64,000 nt of DNA from Saprospiraceae bacterium (GCA_016716335.1 JADJWN010000004.1:241001-305000); one strand, 5' to 3'. Positions 38,193-48,559 are shown, counted from the first letter of the stretch. Translations and numbers: made by a program. The notes: generated from the sequence alone by a model not told the origin.

Positions 38193-38840
38193 TTATTCAG
38201 TGGAATATTCGATTACTTTGTCTTCTGCAATTACATATACCTTATCGCCTTTACGGATTTGCACGACACTGCTCCCGGTAAATGCACCGAATGCCGGCAA
38301 AATCATTTTGTTTTCTGACAAATGAAAGCACGGTAGTCTGAGACGTTGCTTTGCCTTACCCTGCAGATTTACGGCCGGGTGTATATGCCCGGCTACATTG
38401 CAATATCCTGCCTCCACCAGTTCCAAAGGCTCATGGGAAAATATCAACCGCCCCAGATGAAACTCTGCTTTGACCTTGATGCCTGCATCTGAGTAGTGTA
38501 CACCGGATAATACATCATGATTGCCACCGGCAAGTATTATTTCGGGCAAATTCCAGCTATGCAGTACTTCTGAAATAACTGGCCAGTCATGATTGTAATC
38601 TGAGTGGAAAAAATCTCCCAGCAAAAGCAAAACTTCCGGCTGATGACGAAGCACTAATTCTTCCAGCTTTTCAAGACTCTTCATTCTGGCATTTTGAGGA
38701 AGAGGGATTCCTGCTTTTCTGAAATGGGTGATTTTTCCGAGATGTATATCACTCACAACCAATATCCTGTCGGATTTAATCCAGACTGCTTTTTCAGGCA
38801 ACAAGGTGAGGGTTTGATCGTAAACTGTGATATCTTTCAT
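38193..38840 (-). CDS. pdeM: Ligase-associated DNA damage response endonuclease PdeM
   Basis: 215 residues of the calcineurin-like phosphoesterase fold with all metal motifs: VVSDIHLGK, LLGDFFHSD, GGNHD, FSHEP and GHIHPAV. The length and N-terminus (WIKSDRILVVSDIHLGKITHFRKAGIPLP) match PdeM, which in other bacteria is found with a ligase, exonuclease and helicase of a DNA repair set. Those partners are not next to it here. Start ATG at 38840. Confidence 0.88.
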   Translation of the reverse strand: MKDITVYDQTLTLLPEKAVWIKSDRILVVSDIHLGKITHFRKAGIPLPQNARMKSLEKLEELVLRHQPEVLLLLGDFFHSDYNHDWPVISEVLHSWNLPEIILAGGNHDVLSGVHYSDAGIKVKAEFHLGRLIFSHEPLELVEAGYCNVAGHIHPAVNLQGKAKQRLRLPCFHLSENKMILPAFGAFTGSSVVQIRKGDKVYVIAEDKVIEYSTE

Positions 38841-38928
38841 TCAGGACTGCGCAATCTCAGAAAAATTGTAAATGCAAATAAAAGCAGTTTAGCTTTGTCA
38901 GACTAATTTATTTAAAAATTAATAACTA

Positions 38929-39142
38929 ACGCGAATTCGGGATTTAATATATTGATAATAAATGAATTAGGATAGAATGTCTGATAAATCTTTAGAATAT
39001 TCGACCCAGTATGGGTCAAATATTATTAGCCATGGGCTTCAGCCCATGGTAAAATAAGAAAAAATCCGCAGTTTAGCGGGATTTTGCTTTAAAATGCAAA
39101 AATCGTGACAAAACCATTCAATTGAAAATCCCGAATTCGCGT
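38929..39142. mobile_element. Probable MITE with 17-bp inverted ends and 6-bp target duplication
   Basis: ACGCGAATTCGGGATTT at the left end (38929-38945) is matched exactly, inverted, by AAATCCCGAATTCGCGT at the right end (39126-39142). The flanks are the direct repeat TAACTA (38923-38928 and 39143-39148). The 214-base element has no coding frame, and holds inner hairpins such as CCATGGGCTTCAGCCCATGG and ATCCGC/GCGGGAT. These are the marks of a non-autonomous transposon mobilised by a transposase elsewhere. Confidence 0.8.
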
Positions 39143-39144
39143 TA

Positions 39145-39349
39145 ACTATTCAGCTATGCTATATCCTCTACAGATTTTGTCCTGCGCCTACTGTGTGGTA
39201 AGCTACGATTTCATTCCGTCGCACGACACTTTTGCTTATTTTGGAGAAACAGTGTGTCCCGCCATAATCAAAGATATTTTGTCATTCAATCTACGTATTA
39301 TCATCTCTGTTTGCAAATATTACATCCCTACGGGTTACAGCTGAATAGT
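39145..39349. repeat. 11-bp inverted repeat bounding a 205-base segment next to the MITE
   Basis: ACTATTCAGCT (39145-39155) and AGCTGAATAGT (39339-39349) are exact inverted copies around a non-coding segment. The left arm overlaps the MITE target site, so the MITE may have landed at the edge of an older small element. No target duplication is seen, so this remains tentative. Confidence 0.4.
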
Positions 39350-39467
39350 CGAAAAATTAAAGCTTTCACTCTTCCGACGACTAAGGTCGTATCCGTAAAT
39401 ACACGGAATTTATAGTGAAAAAATTCTAAGCCCACCACATTTATTTCTGTTATCCTGCTTGCATTAC

Positions 39468-39475
39468 TATCTTTG
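39468..39475 (+). promoter_or_regulatory. -7 box of metG
   Basis: TATCTTTG matches TAnnTTTG and ends 18 bases before the ATG at 39494, so the leader of the mRNA would be about 10 bases. It also argues against the upstream ATG at 39473, which lies inside this box. Confidence 0.45.
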
Positions 39476-39493
39476 CAGGCGAAAATAAGGATT

Positions 39494-41638
39494 ATGAGGA
39501 GTTTTAAGAGAATATTGGTTACCTCTGCTTTACCCTACGCCAACGGCCCCCTGCATATCGGACACCTCGCCGGAGCGTATTTGTCAGCCGATATTTATGT
39601 ACGATTTCAAAGATTGATGGGAAAGGATATTCTCTTTGTCTGCGGCTCCGACGAGCATGGTGCCGCAATCACAATCAAAGCCATGAAAGAAGGGTTGACA
39701 CCTGAGGAAGTTGTGAACAAGTATCATGCACTGTTTGAAAAGACTTTTAAAGGCATAGGTATCTCCTTTGATATTTATCACCGTACCTCTGCAGAGCTTC
39801 ATCACCTGACATCTCAGGAGTTTTTCAACAAACTCTATCAGAATGGTGAATTTGAAGAGAAGGAAACAGCACAATATTATGATGAAAAGGCTGGCCGTTT
39901 TCTGGCAGACCGCTACATCATGGGTACTTGCCCCAAGTGCGGCAATGAAGATGCGTATGGTGATCAATGTGAAAAATGTGGCTCATCTTTGAGTCCCACG
40001 GATTTAATCAACCCCAAATCCACCCTCACCGGAGAAAAACCGGTACTCAAAAATACCACGCACTGGTATCTGCCGCTGGATAAATATGAAAACTGGCTGA
40101 AAGAATGGATTGAGACCGGAAAACTGGATGGCGAACAATTGCATGATCCTGCAGAATGGAAAAACCATGTTTTGGGTCAATGCAAATCATGGCTTGATGG
40201 TGGCTTGCAGCCCCGGGCTATGACACGTGACCTTGACTGGGGTGTGGATGTACCTCATAATATCCCCGGACACGAAGGGAAAAAACTCTATGTCTGGATG
40301 GATGCGCCTATTGGTTACATATCAGCAACCAAGCAATGGGCGTTGGAGCATGGCAAAGACTGGAAGCTTTACTGGCAGGATAAGGATACAGCCTTGATTC
40401 ATTTCATAGGTAAGGACAATATAGTTTTTCATTGCCTTATATTTCCTGCTATTCTCAAGGCCCATGGAGATTACATTTTACCATACAATGTACCGGCAAA
40501 TCAATTTATGAATCTGGAGGGCAGAAAAATATCTACTTCCAAAAACTGGGCAATCTGGGTACACGAATATCTGGATGAAATGCCGGACAAGCAGGATGAA
40601 CTGCGATATACTATGATCAAGAATATGCCGGAGCTCAAGGATAGCGAATTCACCTGGAAAGCCTATCAGGATGCCAATAATAATGAACTGGTGAATAACC
40701 TGGCCAATTTCATCAACAGAGTTCTGGTCCTGACACACAAGTATTTTGAGGGCAAGGTGCCGTCCTTTGATGAAGATGTGGATTTTGCCGGACCCGAAGA
40801 CCAGTATGAGTCCACATTCCATGAGACAGAGCTCATCAGGATTTTTGATGACATTCATCTCATGGCAGATCATATACGTGCATTCGACTTCAGATCAGCA
40901 TTAAAGACCGTAATGGATATTTCTACCAAAGGCAACCAGATTCTCCAGTTCAATGAACCATGGAAGAACTTTAAGGAAGACCCCGATCAGGTAGCCGCAG
41001 TGCTCAACCTATGTCTTCAGTACCTGGCTGCATTGAGTATCATAATCAGGCCGTTTTTGCCGTTTACTTCAGACAAACTACGCCAGTTGCTCAATACTGA
41101 TCCCATACTTGAAAAAGGCGAACTTGAAGCTATGCTGGAAGACCTGAGCGAAGGCAGGGTGTTGATACCGGCCGGCCGGAAGCTGCAATCTCCGGTACAC
41201 CTCTTTACAAGAATAGATGATCAGATCATACAGACACAGATAGATAAACTGATGGCTACAGATGCAGTGGAGCCCACTGGAGATGACCATCACTCATTTG
41301 AACCTGTGAAGGATGAAATCACGTATGAGGATTTTATGAAAATGGATATCAGAAGTGCCACTATAGTGGGTGCGGAAAGAATCCCCAAAGCGGACAAATT
41401 GCTTAAGCTCACCCTTGATCTGGGATTTGAAGAGCGTACCGTAGTATCAGGCATTGCTGAACATTTTAGCCCTGAAGAAGTTGTAGGTAAGAGAGTCAGT
41501 CTTCTGGCCAATCTGGCGCCCCGAAAATTGAGGGGAGTTGAATCCAAAGGTATGATACTCATGGCAGAAAACAGTGACGGAAAACTCAGTTTTGTATCAC
41601 CGGACAATAGTACAGAAAACGGTCGAACCATAAAATAA
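39494..41638 (+). CDS. metG: Methionyl-tRNA synthetase with C-terminal tRNA-binding domain
   Basis: Charges tRNA-Met. From ATG 39494 it is 714 residues: SALPYANGPLHIGHLAGAYLSADI (HIGH motif), a zinc knuckle CPKCGNEDAYGDQCEKCG, KISTSKNWAIW as KMSKS, anticodon domain, and a C-terminal OB-fold tRNA-binding domain of EMAP type (DFMKMDIRSATIVGAERIPKADKL to APRKLRGVESKGMILMAE). An ATG 7 codons earlier exists but overlaps the promoter. The fur-family gene follows after 13 bases on the same strand. Confidence 0.96.
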   Translation: MRSFKRILVTSALPYANGPLHIGHLAGAYLSADIYVRFQRLMGKDILFVCGSDEHGAAITIKAMKEGLTPEEVVNKYHALFEKTFKGIGISFDIYHRTSAELHHLTSQEFFNKLYQNGEFEEKETAQYYDEKAGRFLADRYIMGTCPKCGNEDAYGDQCEKCGSSLSPTDLINPKSTLTGEKPVLKNTTHWYLPLDKYENWLKEWIETGKLDGEQLHDPAEWKNHVLGQCKSWLDGGLQPRAMTRDLDWGVDVPHNIPGHEGKKLYVWMDAPIGYISATKQWALEHGKDWKLYWQDKDTALIHFIGKDNIVFHCLIFPAILKAHGDYILPYNVPANQFMNLEGRKISTSKNWAIWVHEYLDEMPDKQDELRYTMIKNMPELKDSEFTWKAYQDANNNELVNNLANFINRVLVLTHKYFEGKVPSFDEDVDFAGPEDQYESTFHETELIRIFDDIHLMADHIRAFDFRSALKTVMDISTKGNQILQFNEPWKNFKEDPDQVAAVLNLCLQYLAALSIIIRPFLPFTSDKLRQLLNTDPILEKGELEAMLEDLSEGRVLIPAGRKLQSPVHLFTRIDDQIIQTQIDKLMATDAVEPTGDDHHSFEPVKDEITYEDFMKMDIRSATIVGAERIPKADKLLKLTLDLGFEERTVVSGIAEHFSPEEVVGKRVSLLANLAPRKLRGVESKGMILMAENSDGKLSFVSPDNSTENGRTIK

Positions 41639-41651
41639 TATTCATCGAGAA

Positions 41652-42062
41652 ATGCAATCTGCTGAAGCTATCCTTAAAAAACACGGAATGCGGATTACTC
41701 AGTTCCGCCTGGATGTGCTCAATATCATCAGTACAGCAGGCAGTGCACTTTCCAATCAGGATATTGAGAATAAACTGCATGATCCTGACCGAATAACCCT
41801 TTACCGCACCCTGAAAAGCTTTGAAGACAAGGGGATCATTCACAGGGCACTGGACAGTACCCAAACTGCCAAGTACGCACTATGTGCCGGAGAGTGCACT
41901 GAGCACAAGCACCATCATCATCATGTGCACTTCCACTGTATTGCCTGCGAAAATACATTTTGTGTAGATAATGTGGCAGTGCCTTCCATTGAATTACCCT
42001 CTGGATACCACGTGCTGGACATCAACATCATAGTGGATGGTACCTGTGAGAAGTGCCGGTAA
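41652..42062 (+). CDS. Fur-family metal-responsive regulator (Zur-like possible)
   Basis: 136 residues. Winged helix in the N-terminal half (MRITQFRLDVLNIISTAG, ALSNQDIENKL, RITLYRTLKSFEDKGIIHR), His-rich metal region EHKHHHHHVHFHC, and structural zinc cysteines CIAC and CEKC. The DNA-binding part and metal ligands are intact. Which metal it senses is not certain; the long His run and overall layout resemble Zur-type members. Probably co-transcribed with metG. Confidence 0.88.
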   Translation: MQSAEAILKKHGMRITQFRLDVLNIISTAGSALSNQDIENKLHDPDRITLYRTLKSFEDKGIIHRALDSTQTAKYALCAGECTEHKHHHHHVHFHCIACENTFCVDNVAVPSIELPSGYHVLDINIIVDGTCEKCR

Positions 42063-42173
42063 TTACCTAAGGATTTATTACTGCTTTTTTCATGGAAATT
42101 GATGTATTTTTGTATAGCTGATAATGCATAGATTCTTACCCTCGTTATTATTAGCGTCCCCGCCTTTTGTTAG

Positions 42174-42332
42174 TCGTAGCGTCCCCGCTACGATTCCATA
42201 ATCTTGTTAGTCGTAGCGTCTTCGCTACGATTCCATATTGCATAGGCTTCCAGCCTGAGTTCATAAACAAACCCGTTAGTCTTCGTATTGCATAGGCTTC
42301 ACCCCTCGTTAGTCGTAGCGTCCACGCTACGA
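42174..42332. repeat. Three perfect 8-bp hairpins with changing loops
   Basis: TCGTAGCG-loop-CGCTACGA occurs at 42174-42193 (loop TCCC), 42211-42230 (TCTT) and 42313-42332 (TCCA), each preceded by TTAGTCGTAGCG and followed by ATTCCATA. GCATAGGCTTCCAGCCT-like words recur between them. The stems are unchanged while the tetraloops vary. They fill the 300-base gap between the fur-family gene and psuG and may serve as a terminator for both strands. Confidence 0.8.
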
Positions 42333-42361
42333 TTCCATATTGCATAGGCTTCCAGCCTTAA

Positions 42362-43279
42362 TCAATCCTTCTTAGTTAAAGATTTTACAATATCACAAGC
42401 CAATCTCACATTGTTTTCCACCAGTCGTATATTAGCCTTCAGGCTTTCTCCTCCTGTCAGAGCATTGATCCGGTTGAGCAGCCAGGGAGTGATTTCTTTC
42501 CCTTTTATCTGTGCATCTTCTGCCGCGGTCACCGCCTTTGTTATAGCCTTCTGAAGGGCATCAAACTCCGGCTCATATTCTTCAGGAATGGGATTGGCGA
42601 TGAGTATGCCACCTCTCAATCCGCAGGCTCTTTTTATTCTGATAATGTCCGCAATTTTCCCGGCATCATCCACCCTGAAATCCACCGGTAAACCACTTTT
42701 TCTGCTGTAAAAAGCCGGAAATTCATCTGTCTGAAATCCTAGAACCGGCACTCCGTAGGTCTCCAGATACTCAAGTGTCAGCCCGAGATCTAAAATCGCC
42801 TTTGCACCGGCTGATACCACGGTCACATCAGTACGTGCCAGCTCCTGCAGGTCAGCGGAGATATCCATTGTTTTTCCGGCCCCCCGATGCACACCCCCTA
42901 TGCCTCCCGTGGCAAATACCTCAATACCTGCCATCTGAGCAATAATCATGGTGGCTGCCACAGTAGTGGCACCGGCAGTTTTATTGGAGAGAACTAAGGG
43001 CAGGTCACGTCTGCTGCATTTTTGTACCCGGTTGCCGTTTTTCGCCAGATATTCGATTTCATCAAGGGTCAGTCCGGCCTTGAGCTTACCATTCAATATT
43101 GCGATGGTAGCAGGCATGCATCCCATGTCACGTACCATTTTCTCGAGCTTTACAGCTGTCTCAGCATTTTCAGGGTAGGGCATGCCGTGGGATATAATGG
43201 TGGATTCCAATGCCACCACCCCTTTGTTGGATTTAAGACTTTCGGTCACTTCCTGACTTATCTCGAGGAATTCCTTCAT
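42362..43279 (-). CDS. psuG: Pseudouridine-5'-phosphate glycosidase
   Basis: Splits pseudouridine 5'-phosphate into uracil and ribose 5-phosphate. 305 residues with the family signatures GVVALESTIISHGMPYPEN, PATIAILNGKLKAGL, ATTVAATMIIAQMAGI(E)VFATGGIGGVHRG and PVLGFQTDEFPAFYSRKSG. The catalytic Lys is in the SAGAKAILDLG region or the earlier NGKLKAGL region. The usual kinase partner (PsuK) is not adjacent. A strong promoter is visible just upstream. Confidence 0.95.
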   Translation of the reverse strand: MKEFLEISQEVTESLKSNKGVVALESTIISHGMPYPENAETAVKLEKMVRDMGCMPATIAILNGKLKAGLTLDEIEYLAKNGNRVQKCSRRDLPLVLSNKTAGATTVAATMIIAQMAGIEVFATGGIGGVHRGAGKTMDISADLQELARTDVTVVSAGAKAILDLGLTLEYLETYGVPVLGFQTDEFPAFYSRKSGLPVDFRVDDAGKIADIIRIKRACGLRGGILIANPIPEEYEPEFDALQKAITKAVTAAEDAQIKGKEITPWLLNRINALTGGESLKANIRLVENNVRLACDIVKSLTKKD

Positions 43280-43295
43280 TTCCCTGTTTTTTATT

Positions 43296-43328
43296 CAAAG
43301 GTATGATTTTGCGCTTCTCTAATTCAAA
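43296..43328 (-). promoter_or_regulatory. Promoter of psuG (TTTG-N21-TACCTTTG)
   Basis: Read on minus: TTTG at plus 43325-43328 and TACCTTTG at plus 43296-43303, separated by 21 bases, as in Bacteroidota sigma-ABfr promoters. The start codon (43279) is 16 bases beyond the -7 box. Confidence 0.6.
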
Positions 43329-43358
43329 CAAAACAAGCCCTGAAATTATTTTTTTCAC

Positions 43359-43366
43359 TAAATTTG
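43359..43366 (+). promoter_or_regulatory. -7 box of scoB
   Basis: TAAATTTG matches TAnnTTTG. It lies 113 bases before the ATG at 43480, which gives a longish 5' leader. No -33 match. Confidence 0.35.
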
Positions 43367-43479
43367 TTCATTAAAGATCATATAATACCAACCGAAGCGA
43401 TGTCAAACCTTCGCTTGATTAGGAATATGTTCAAATAAACAAATCCAACAACTTCAACAAAAAAAATACAAACCAACCA

Positions 43480-44136
43480 ATGGCTTTAGACAAAAACGGA
43501 ATCGCAAAAAGAATAGCACTGGAGCTCAGAGACGGATACTATGTCAATCTCGGTATCGGTATTCCCACATTGGTAGCCAATTATATACCCGAAGGCATGG
43601 AAGTGGAGTTCCAGAGTGAAAACGGCGTGCTGGGCATGGGTCCTTTTCCCTATGAAGGCGAAGAAGACCCCGATGTCATCAATGCCGGAAAACAGACCAT
43701 CACCACTTTGCCCGGAGCCAGTTTTTTTGATTCAGCTACCAGTTTCGGGATGATTCGAGGCCAGCATGTGGATCTGACTATCCTGGGAGCTATGGAAGTA
43801 TCCGAGGAGGGAGATATAGCCAACTGGAAAATACCCGGTAAGATGGTAAAAGGTATGGGTGGTGCCATGGATCTGGTAGCTTCTGCCGACAATATCATAG
43901 TAGCCATGATTCGTGCCAATAAAGCCGGCGAATCCAAACTGCTGAAAAAATGTACCCTGCCACTTACAGGGGTGAAATGTGTAAAAAAGATTGTGACCGA
44001 CCTTGCGGTGCTGGAAGTCACTGACCGGGGATTCAGACTGCTGGAAAGAGCACCCGGCGTCACAGTAGAAGAAATTCAAAGATTGACAGAGGGCACACTC
44101 ATTGTGGAGGGAGAGATACCGGAGATGAGATTATAG
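43480..44136 (+). CDS. scoB: 3-oxoacid CoA-transferase subunit B
   Basis: Moves CoA from succinyl-CoA to a 3-oxoacid such as acetoacetate; the B subunit carries the catalytic Glu, here in FQSENGVLGMGP. 218 residues, with GYYVNLGIGIPTLVANYIP at the N-terminus and GAMEVSEEGDIANWKIPGKMVKGMGGAMDLV, both typical. The A subunit is usually directly adjacent but is not in this window. It is divergent from psuG. Confidence 0.93.
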   Translation: MALDKNGIAKRIALELRDGYYVNLGIGIPTLVANYIPEGMEVEFQSENGVLGMGPFPYEGEEDPDVINAGKQTITTLPGASFFDSATSFGMIRGQHVDLTILGAMEVSEEGDIANWKIPGKMVKGMGGAMDLVASADNIIVAMIRANKAGESKLLKKCTLPLTGVKCVKKIVTDLAVLEVTDRGFRLLERAPGVTVEEIQRLTEGTLIVEGEIPEMRL

Positions 44137-44203
44137 GGTTCTTGCGAAGGTGTAATTTTATTTAGGAATTTTGTTAAACTAAAAAAATTTTTTGTATTAG
44201 TTA

Positions 44204-44234
44204 TTGACAAATGGGGGAAAATTCTGTAAATTTG
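44204..44234 (+). promoter_or_regulatory. Promoter of the T9SS gene at 44253 (TTG-N20-TAAATTTG)
   Basis: TTG at 44204-44206 and TAAATTTG at 44227-44234, 20 bases apart; the ATG follows 18 bases later. Confidence 0.55.
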
Positions 44235-44252
44235 TCAAATAAAAAAATTATT

Positions 44253-46890
44253 ATGAAAATTTTACAATTACCTTCCGCAGTTACCTTCCGCAGTTACCTT
44301 TTATTATTTTAATTTTTATATTAAGTGCATATAATGTGGCTTCCCAATCTACCCAACTATGCGATATTTATGGAGCCCAATCAACCGACTTGGTAATACC
44401 TGATGGTGCCAATCTATCGATGTATCAACCTTCGGATTTTATCAATAAAAAAGTAAAAGTACTTGGATTATTCATTTTGGATGGTGAAATGACTTTTCAG
44501 GGGACCATTTTTGAATGTAATCCTGAAGCACTGATTGTGGGAGGCAGTCATAATATCACATTTGAAAATTGCTTCATATTCTGTTGTGCTGCAAACCAGA
44601 CTTTTGACGGATTAACTTTCAATAGAGCTAATCAGGTTAAAAAAATAAGATTTTTCCGTACAAAGGTGCACAATTACCATCAGATATTAGTTAATAATCT
44701 GGAGTTTGAAGCAGTATTGTCTGAATTCAGATATTCAGATTTCTCTCAGTTTCCCACAGGCGCATCCATCAGAATAGTGAATAGTTTCAGGGATGCGGGC
44801 AAAACTACTATTGATGCTTGTGGGTTAGGTTCTTTGACAGCAACTATGATTGAAATTTCACATGAAATAGCAGGATGCTGGATTTGCGGTGAGGTGTATA
44901 TAAGGAATTCACAGATTGCTGATATTGCATCCGGCAGTGGCCTGAGTGTAAACGGTTCTGTAATTTATTCAAGCAACAATACTTATGCAAATATAAACAG
45001 TTCATCAATTTCAGCATCCATAAATCACAGAGGTATATTGATATCTTCAGGTGATTATTTCTGGAATAGTAGTACACCGGGAAATAACAATCGCGGTATA
45101 TTCACAAATTCATTATACGCCGTGATTGCAAATTCCAGATTTAATAATATAAGATCATCAGTCTATGCCAATGGGCCGGTTTTTGGCGGTAATATCAGAG
45201 ATTATTTCAGTGTTGCCAATTCAGGTCATGATTTTTTACTGTATTTAATGCACCTGTATCCGTAACAAATTCTGATATTGAAGTACATTCAGGAAATGGT
45301 GCATATTTGAACCATGGAATAGTTGCCCTTTTAAGTTTCGGTTGGATAGAGAGCAATATCATAAAAGCACCTGAAAGTGCAGTTTCCAGAGGTGTACAGC
45401 TTACATCTCCCGTCAGTCTGAGCTTTAATTATGGATCCAGTATTGCATTAAATAGCCTGACCAATTGTGGAATAATGATTACAGGCAGCGATAAACATCT
45501 TTGGAGCAATACAATCACCCGAACTGCCAATACAGGAATAACTGCAAGTCTGGCACCTTTCAACAGATATTGTTTCAATAATCTGACCGGAGGAATTGGC
45601 ATGAATTTTTCCGGCAATTGTGACAATTCAGCCATTTTCAAGAATAAATTTTACGGAGGCGTGACGGGGTTGAGGGCAAATGACATATTGGGAGATCAGC
45701 ACATTAACGCTTCAAATGATATAGAACGCACTATGAACGAATGGACCGGTACCTACTCTGATCTTGGTGCAAGACATACCGGAAATCCAAATACTTGGAG
45801 CAACTCCAGATTTTTCAACAATGGTTCATCAATTAACAGACCTACTCATTCCCCTTATGGTTGGTTTCCGATTGTGAATGATACTCCGGAGAAATATGCC
45901 TGCTCTGATGACCTGTATAAACCTGTATTGCGGGATATAGAAATAATGATTATAAAAGACAGTGTAGTATCAACGCCTGTAAGCCAGTGGATGCTGAGAA
46001 AACAAACATTTTATGAACTGACACAAAAGCCGGATATCGTAGAAAATGATGCAGAAGTTGAAAACTGGTATAAAAATAATGAATATCTGCTCCCTTTAAT
46101 CCAAATGCACAGACAATTGGATAAAGTATATCCGGATTCTGTCACAAGAGCCGTAATACAATCTCTGTCCCGAAACATGGATAGTTTACACACAGAATGG
46201 TCTGAAAGAATGCCTGCAGCTGATAGTCTTATGACCCTTTTTGTATATGACAGTCTTTACACCAATTTGGATCCATGTATAATACAACTGCAGGAAGATT
46301 TAGTGGCCCATAAAGACTCATTGTCAGATATTATGCTTGCACATCTGGACAATAAAGCGCTTCGATTTGACAGTGCTTACCTTCATCTGGCAGATTTTAT
46401 TCCTGCTGACAGCACAGAATTATTGGAAAAGGAAGTGTATGAATTGTATTTACATTATCTCAATCCTTATAACACCGATACTATGACTGTGTCAGAGCGC
46501 AGTTTCATTAATGCCACAGGAAATCTTTGTCCGGAAGATTACGGGCAGGTAGTATGGATAGCCAGAGCCATGATGTATGATGCTGACAGGGAATCTATTG
46601 TCGAAGATTGCCAACTGTCATCAAGATCAAGACAAGGTAATGGCAATTTTGTGAATAATAAAGAAATACAAATTTATCCTAATCCTGCATCAGGCACATT
46701 AAATATTAGGAGTATGAGAACATTAGAGAAAATTGAAATTTTCAATTTTATGGGGGTCGAGGTGAAAAGCGAATTTTCGACAGACAATGTTATAGATATC
46801 AGATCACTACTTCCTGGTGTATATTTTCTTCGGGTATCTCATCAGGGTGAAGAAGGGTCTGTAGTCAGGTTTCTTAAAGTAATGAATTGA
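44253..46890 (+). CDS. Secreted T9SS protein with beta-helix-like repeats (two frameshifts)
   Basis: Three frames combine into one protein of about 880 residues. The ATG at 44253 gives MKILQ and soon stops; one extra A in the A4 run at 44256-44259 would give MKNFTITFRSY and a hydrophobic signal peptide leading into VASQSTQLCDIYG (frame of 44336-45265). A second break, at the T6 run 45232-45237, joins HDFF-TVFNAPVSVTNSD to the frame of 45307-46890. The middle (about residues 60-450) is rich in short strands with Asn, Ser and Gly (ITFENCFIFCCA, GVQLTSPVSLSFNYGSS), like parallel beta-helix proteins. The end IQIYPNPASGTLNIRSM to PGVYFLRVSHQG is a type A sorting domain. Function unknown, likely surface-attached or secreted. 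Confidence 0.8.
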
Positions 46891-46914
46891 TTTATTTACC
46901 AATATGTACTGACC

Positions 46915-48402
46915 ATGATGTCAAATAAATCTATCCATTTTGTATTTGTGATTATAATAAGTTTGTTAAATGTTATTCCGTCCGAAGCACAGAAGGAAGA
47001 TTTTGTCTGGACTTTCGGATATTTTTCAAGTGAAGATACTCTTTCATTCAATGGTGGGACTAATCTTGATTTTAATACAAATCCTCCCACCTTGTACAGA
47101 GTGAACCGAAAGGTTAATTTTTTAGGTACTTCAAGTTCATACTGTGATAAAAACGGTAATCTGGTTTTAGTATCCAATGGATGTCAGATCACTGATGGTA
47201 ATGATAATCTGTTGCCATCAGGTGGGGAAAAATTGTTGGCAGGAGATAATTCATTAATAAGATACCATTGCCTGTTGGGTATGACTTTATATTTCAGCAC
47301 TGTGTTTTTACCTGTACCTGAGAGTACAGATGATTGTGTGGCATTATTTCATTTTTCCATCCGACAAACAGAATTTGATGAGGACAGATTTATGAATGAT
47401 ACTATGTTTATGACGACCATTTGTAAAAATCCGATTAGTCAGGAATTTGAGATATCTAAACTGAAGGAAATTGTGGACATTCAGAATTTTATGACTGGCA
47501 ATTTTACTGCTGTTAGACATGCCAATGGTAAAGATTGGTGGTTGATACAAAAGGTAAGAAGACAAAACAAATTTCTCCTGTATCTGATCAGCAATAATGG
47601 GGAAGTAATAAAAAATTATCAAAATATTGGCCCACCGGATTTGGGGGCGTTTTGTTATTCTCAAAATAAATTCTCACCGGATGGAAGGAAGTATGCCTGG
47701 TTTGATCCCTGTATAGGCTTATACATCATGGATTTTGACCGCAGATCAGGTACTTTTTCCAATCCTGTTCTGGTACCCACATGGACAAATTTTAATATTT
47801 ACAGTACAGGCGGTATGGAGTTTTCGCCTAATTCGAGATTTATTTATTGTACTACGGGAGATTCTGTTTGGCAGATAGATTTGCACTCAGCAGATATAAC
47901 TAAAAGCAGGACCTTAGTTCAGGCCTATGATGGTTTTACCTGGAGTAATACTAATCTTGAAGTAAATTTTATTTATGCACAATTGGGACCAGATGCAAAG
48001 GTTTACATTTCCAATGGTTCCAGTTTTATCCATATAATTAACAAACCCAATCTAAAGGGGGCAGCGTGTGATTTCCGTAAAAGAGCTATGGAAGCACCTA
48101 CTTTGTTGGGCTGGGTTATGCCTTACTTCCCAAATTACAGATTGGGTCCGATGCCTGATACGGCGCCTGGGCAGGGAGATTTCTTGATTACACCAAGTCC
48201 GGCATCAGATCAGATCACGATTTATTCAGACTTTTCGTATGCAGACATTAAAATGTTCGACATTGCCGGTAAGGAATTTTATGTAGCTTTTGATGGCGCA
48301 GGTTGGGCAGACATAAGTGACATTCCGCAGGGTGTATATGTCGTAGCTCTGTACAACGATTGGGGTCAACGTCTGGCAGCAAAAAGATTTGTAAAGATAT
48401 AG
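46915..48402 (+). CDS. Secreted T9SS protein, tandem paralog 1
   Basis: 495 residues: signal peptide (VFVIIISLLNVIPSEAQ), a body with repeated beta-propeller-like stretches (WLIQKVRRQNKFLLYLI, FSPDGRKYAWFD, MEFSPNSRFIYCTTGDSVWQID, AQLGPDAKVYISNG) and the sorting domain LITPSPASDQITIYSDFSYADIKMFDIAGKE to VYVVALYNDWGQRLAAKRFVKI. No enzyme motif. The neighbour at 48560 is a close copy. These propeller-like T9SS proteins are common in Saprospiraceae and of unknown function. Confidence 0.82.
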   Translation: MMSNKSIHFVFVIIISLLNVIPSEAQKEDFVWTFGYFSSEDTLSFNGGTNLDFNTNPPTLYRVNRKVNFLGTSSSYCDKNGNLVLVSNGCQITDGNDNLLPSGGEKLLAGDNSLIRYHCLLGMTLYFSTVFLPVPESTDDCVALFHFSIRQTEFDEDRFMNDTMFMTTICKNPISQEFEISKLKEIVDIQNFMTGNFTAVRHANGKDWWLIQKVRRQNKFLLYLISNNGEVIKNYQNIGPPDLGAFCYSQNKFSPDGRKYAWFDPCIGLYIMDFDRRSGTFSNPVLVPTWTNFNIYSTGGMEFSPNSRFIYCTTGDSVWQIDLHSADITKSRTLVQAYDGFTWSNTNLEVNFIYAQLGPDAKVYISNGSSFIHIINKPNLKGAACDFRKRAMEAPTLLGWVMPYFPNYRLGPMPDTAPGQGDFLITPSPASDQITIYSDFSYADIKMFDIAGKEFYVAFDGAGWADISDIPQGVYVVALYNDWGQRLAAKRFVKI

Positions 48403-48559
48403 TGGTTGAAAAAGAATTGCTAACAGAGCAAAAAATTCATACCCACTTTATTCATCCTGAATATTCATATTTTGATGGATACAGACAAGACCTAAGACAT
48501 ATTTTTTATAGGTTTATTAAATTAGTAGCTTGATTGCAATAACATATTTAACGTAGCCC

